The notes under the pieces were generated by a model, which saw only the letters and a program-made list of their open reading frames with translations, ran no database searches and was not told where the DNA came from. From Nemophila menziesii (Eukaryota; Streptophyta; Magnoliopsida; Boraginales; Hydrophyllaceae): a stretch of DNA of 64,000 nt. Below, piece after piece: positions 60,820 to 64,000 of the stretch. The position numbers and the translations under genes were made by a program. The stretch lies in contig JARWIR010000027.1 in NCBI GenBank assembly GCA_029959085.1, forward strand, positions 7,192,001-7,256,000, given 5' to 3'. Each line of letters opens with the position of its first letter. Within the stretch, counting starts at the first letter, position 1.

Positions 60820-60946
60820 CAAGTTAATTACTAAGAATATTTTATTTTGCTGAAATATCTTGGTCAACAACCTTTTTAATTTTCTTTGTGGTAAATTGAT
60901 AAGCTTTAATAGACCATCTCCGGCCATTGTGCCAAATAGGTATTTA
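60820..60946 (-). other. Exon-like segment E1 on the minus strand, third R block
   Basis: Same 127-bp segment as 7860-7986, with the frame KYLFGTMAGDGLLKLINLPQ open and TTG/GTATGT donor. In this block upstream and downstream E segments are all present, so it is the best template for reconstructing the exon order. Confidence 0.4.
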
Positions 60947-62128
60947 CTGCAAAAAAATTCAAAAAGCATAGTATAAGACCAAATTGCTTTATCCAACACA
61001 AAACTCACAGCACCCCTTCTCAGTTATTCTAAGCATCAGTGTTCATACTATTCTAGTAGTATCCAGGTCATATTTTATGACGGATTTGTGTATAAACATA
61101 ATACACATGGATGTAGTAAAAAATCATCTAAACATTTTGAAAAAAATGTAAAAGTAATGAGATCAGGTTCAAATTAAATAGAGATCTTTAATTTTTAGAG
61201 TTTCAATTAGAAAGTAGATTACATGAATTTTTGTTCTTTAATATAATGATTGTGGAAATGATCTCGGTCTGGGCTGCGATTAAGAAATGTGGAAGAGAGC
61301 GGCTACTGGGTTGCGAAGAGATGATTTTTAGGTTTAATGATTTACATTATTTTTTATTTTCTATCTTTTAACATTTTTGAATTTTGAGTAAAGATATATA
61401 TCACTTTTTTTCCAAAACTAATAAAATTGTTTTCATTTCCTATTTAATTATTTTTTCCCTTTTATGTTTAATGCCACATAGGTTGATGACATGATATATA
61501 ACAATGCTTAATATTCTATATCTTAAAAGCATATTTTTAATTTCATAATTTATCTTATAATATTTTTTATCTTAAAAATATATTTTTAATTTTATGATTT
61601 AATAGAAGAAATTAAAATGATGCAATATTTTTGTAAAAATATTATAAATAAACAATATTGTTTTAATTTTAAATAGCTATATAATATATTATTATAATTA
61701 TATTTTAATTATTTTTAATTTCGTTGTTGTGAGAAGTAAATAAAAATAAATAATAGATATGAAATAATTATAAACTGGCTGGAATTGAAGACGTAGAAGT
61801 TAATAAGGTAAATTTATGGTTTTTATTTTATTTTGATGTCATACTTAAAAATATCGAAGGTAAAAATGGAATAATTTCTAAAAATGTATAAGAAATAAAT
61901 TTATAAAAATTTACATTCAATTTCTATTACAAAATTATCAGATTCCATGAAAAGATTCTATAAACCATTGAAGGTGTCATTACCCTTCCATCTTCATCTA
62001 TTGTTGGGTTCCCTCTTTGATTACCACTCCCGGTGTTTTCTTTTCTAGGATGGATCGAAATCTGGATTCAAAGTGTTTGATGCATAAGCCTCACTCACCC
62101 ATCATTATTGGGTTTTGTCCTACTAGTG

Positions 62129-62837
62129 TTTTATGCCTAGTTCTTTGTGTTTAGGGCCTGCTTGGATCGAAAGTAGTTCTTTGCTACTTTTCTATTTGCA
62201 GTCAGTTGAGTTGCAAGATATAATTTTTGGGTCGCTCTAGACTTAAGTTGGAGTGTAGACCTTATATAGGATTGGTTGGTTGGACAATTATAGCTACTTT
62301 GTTTGAGACTCAAGTGTTTCTTTTTTGTTGAGACCATGTGTAGTTGGATTATTTGTGATCTTTATTTGGGGTTATCTTTAGATATACTTCGCTCATTTCA
62401 CCACTAACTTCATATGGATGTTGGTGGACCGGTATATTGGCTGTCTCAAAGATCCGGTATTTGAGTTGCATTTGACAATATGCTCAGATGGACTTCGGTG
62501 GTCCAGTTATCTGGTATTCCAGAGGTCTACTCTTGATTTTTATTTGCCCAATATTCAAATGTCCTGTGGTGGTCCAAATGCTTAAACTTTGTGGAGCCCG
62601 GACCCTGAACTATTTCAAATTAGCTTGAGGATAATGTCTTGATCGACTTATAACTTCCTAAGGCCAAATTAACAACATATAATATACCCACGTAATAATA
62701 CACCCATATAATAAGAAATATTTGACACAATTAATCATTCATAAAATATAATATGTCGATAGTCTCCCTCATTTTGGTGATTGACAAAATCTTTACATGG
62801 TATAATCTCAAGTATTCACATAGTCATACATAACACC
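62129..62837. other. Unassigned stretch between the third R block and LTR C
   Basis: No match elsewhere in the window and no recognised motif. It may be the original right flank of the LINE target. Words such as GTGGTCCA recur (62425, 62500, 62570) without clear periodicity. Confidence 0.4.
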
Positions 62838-64000
62838 TGATGTCTCCCTTTTTGGTCTAAATATAAGCCCTTAGGAGACATCATTTTAGGATGAAAATGG
62901 TCTTTTCATATAGACTTTAGTGCTTAAATTGCAATATTACACTTTCTCCCCTTGGAATTAGACTATTTGCATTTATAGAGCTTTTGTGCGTTAATTTAGT
63001 TATTTTTAATGCAAGGTTAGTAGGTTTATGAATTTCATGAGAAACCAATCCAAGGAGGAGAAGTGAGAATTAAAGTCTTAGAATATTTCTAGTGTGTTTA
63101 GTCGAGTTTCCTGAATTTAAATTGCACTTTCTTATTTCTAGTCTTGATTTAATGATTTATTATTTATAAAGCATATGCGGTTTAATTATTTATTTAATGT
63201 GAAGCTTTAGAGATAATATGTAAATAAAGTAGATGCTAAATCAATGCTAAGGAGATAAGGAAAGAAGATCTTGAAGAAATCTGGAGATAGAAGGAAGTAG
63301 AGTCCAATTAGGAAAAGGAAAAGCTGCCTTATGAATCTGAAATTCCAGCCACGTTTTAAAGATAATTCCATAACTAAAGATTGGCTAGGAATCTGGACGA
63401 GTGGTCTGCACCAATGGAAAGCTCTTTCCGAGACAAGCAGTTTCATATATTGGAACTCCTCAAACGGATAAGTATTGAAAAGGATATGACCAAATCAAAT
63501 CAGCAGTAGAATCTTACATTTCCTAGATTTTAGGGTTACGAATTTAAGAGTTTTTGCCTTGTCCTCCACTCCAAGTAATTCGACCTAGCACCTATAAATA
63601 CCAGCTCTAAACCTTAGAAAATCATCCCTTGGCTGCATAAGCTTAATATACACAAATAATTCATCATACGAGCAATCACGAGGATCTAGAGGAGGAAGAA
63701 GCAAGAGCTAGAGCTTAACTACATCAATTCAACACTTCTCCATCTCTATTCTTTGGGTAATTTAGTATTAGATCTATTTTGTCTATGAGGTATTTCTAAG
63801 ATATTTATCTAAGAAGTTTATGTATGCATAATTTCTCTGTAGGATTGTAATTATATGAATCTTTGATTATTGTTTTTCTGTTTTACTTTGAATCTGGGAT
63901 TTTAGTATTTAATTGAATTGGTTCTTAATTTCCATTGACTATATTCTCGTGCTTGTTCACTATTTCTGACCTAGCTAATTAGAAATAGGTTTTAGTAATT
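62838..64000 (+). mobile_element. LTR C, start of a third Athila-like LTR, cut by the window end
   Basis: Starts TGATGTCTCCC with the same terminal hairpin (right arm GGAGACATCA at 62874-62883) as LTRs A and B. A TATA box CTATAAATA is at about 63591, followed by a leader rich in GAGGAAGAAGC words. No polypurine tract precedes it, so it is probably a 5' LTR on the plus strand whose body lies beyond 64000. Confidence 0.65.

Larger units (their letters stand above)
59452..62128 (+). repeat. Third R block (R1-like, LINE-free)
   Basis: Colinear with 6643-9166 and 25826-28363 but more diverged from both than they are from each other. It starts at the outer edge of LTR B and ends at CCTACTAGTG, exactly the last bases before the LINE in the other copies. 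It retains about 130 bp near 59908-60043 that R1 lacks. Confidence 0.88.

Overview
The window reads as nuclear DNA of a flowering plant, probably a eudicot. It is very AT-rich, with long (AT)n tracts. It carries an L1-type LINE, Athila-like Ty3 retrotransposon pieces with a tRNA-Asp-type primer site, a CACTA transposon remnant, Stowaway-like and Mutator-like MITEs, and intron-like splice signals. No bacterial operon, rRNA, tRNA or CRISPR array was seen. No intact full-length gene could be supported; the genic material is single exons, exon pairs and pseudogenes.

Positions 1-44,430 are a tandem segmental duplication with a period of about 19.2 kb. The leader block starts at 1, 22,084 and 41,374. 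A full unit holds, in order: a leader with a CT-rich 5'-UTR-like stretch and one short first exon; a block R1 with a TATA box and a transit-peptide-like first exon; a 5'-truncated LINE; a spacer; a block R2, an older diverged duplicate of R1; and a tail with a 267-bp tandem duplication and a Stowaway-like MITE. Copy 1 has lost the 1.5-kb leader extension seen in copies 2 and 3. Copy 2 has lost the 5' part of R1 through a junction inside an (AT)n tract. Copy 3 ends at an (AT)n tract at 44,432. The LINE frame breaks are shared by both LINE copies, so the LINE was dead before the 19-kb duplication.

Positions 44,433-52,725 are different DNA. They hold a GC-richer island near 45.8-46.05 kb; a candidate gene-capturing element (46,063-48,230) with minus-strand exon fragments of a plant ubiquitin-specific protease; an AT-rich stretch; a CACTA 5' end with decayed TNP2-type transposase (49,825-51,290); and what looks like the 3' noncoding part of an Athila-like element ending in a polypurine tract.

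Positions 52,726-59,451 form a 6.7-kb imperfect palindrome. Two 5' halves of related Athila-like elements (LTR, tRNA-Asp primer site, gag) meet tail to tail inside gag at 56,149/56,150. The gag reading frames are broken on both sides and no pol is present. The right LTR abuts a third R-block (59,452-62,128), which ends exactly where the LINE begins in the other copies. After 700 bp of unassigned DNA a third related LTR starts at 62,838 and runs off the window.

The genes do not form a pathway. The interest lies in genome architecture: a recent tandem array nested on an older duplication, transposon-associated breakpoints with readable empty sites, a palindromic retrotransposon fusion, and a possible captured deubiquitinase fragment.
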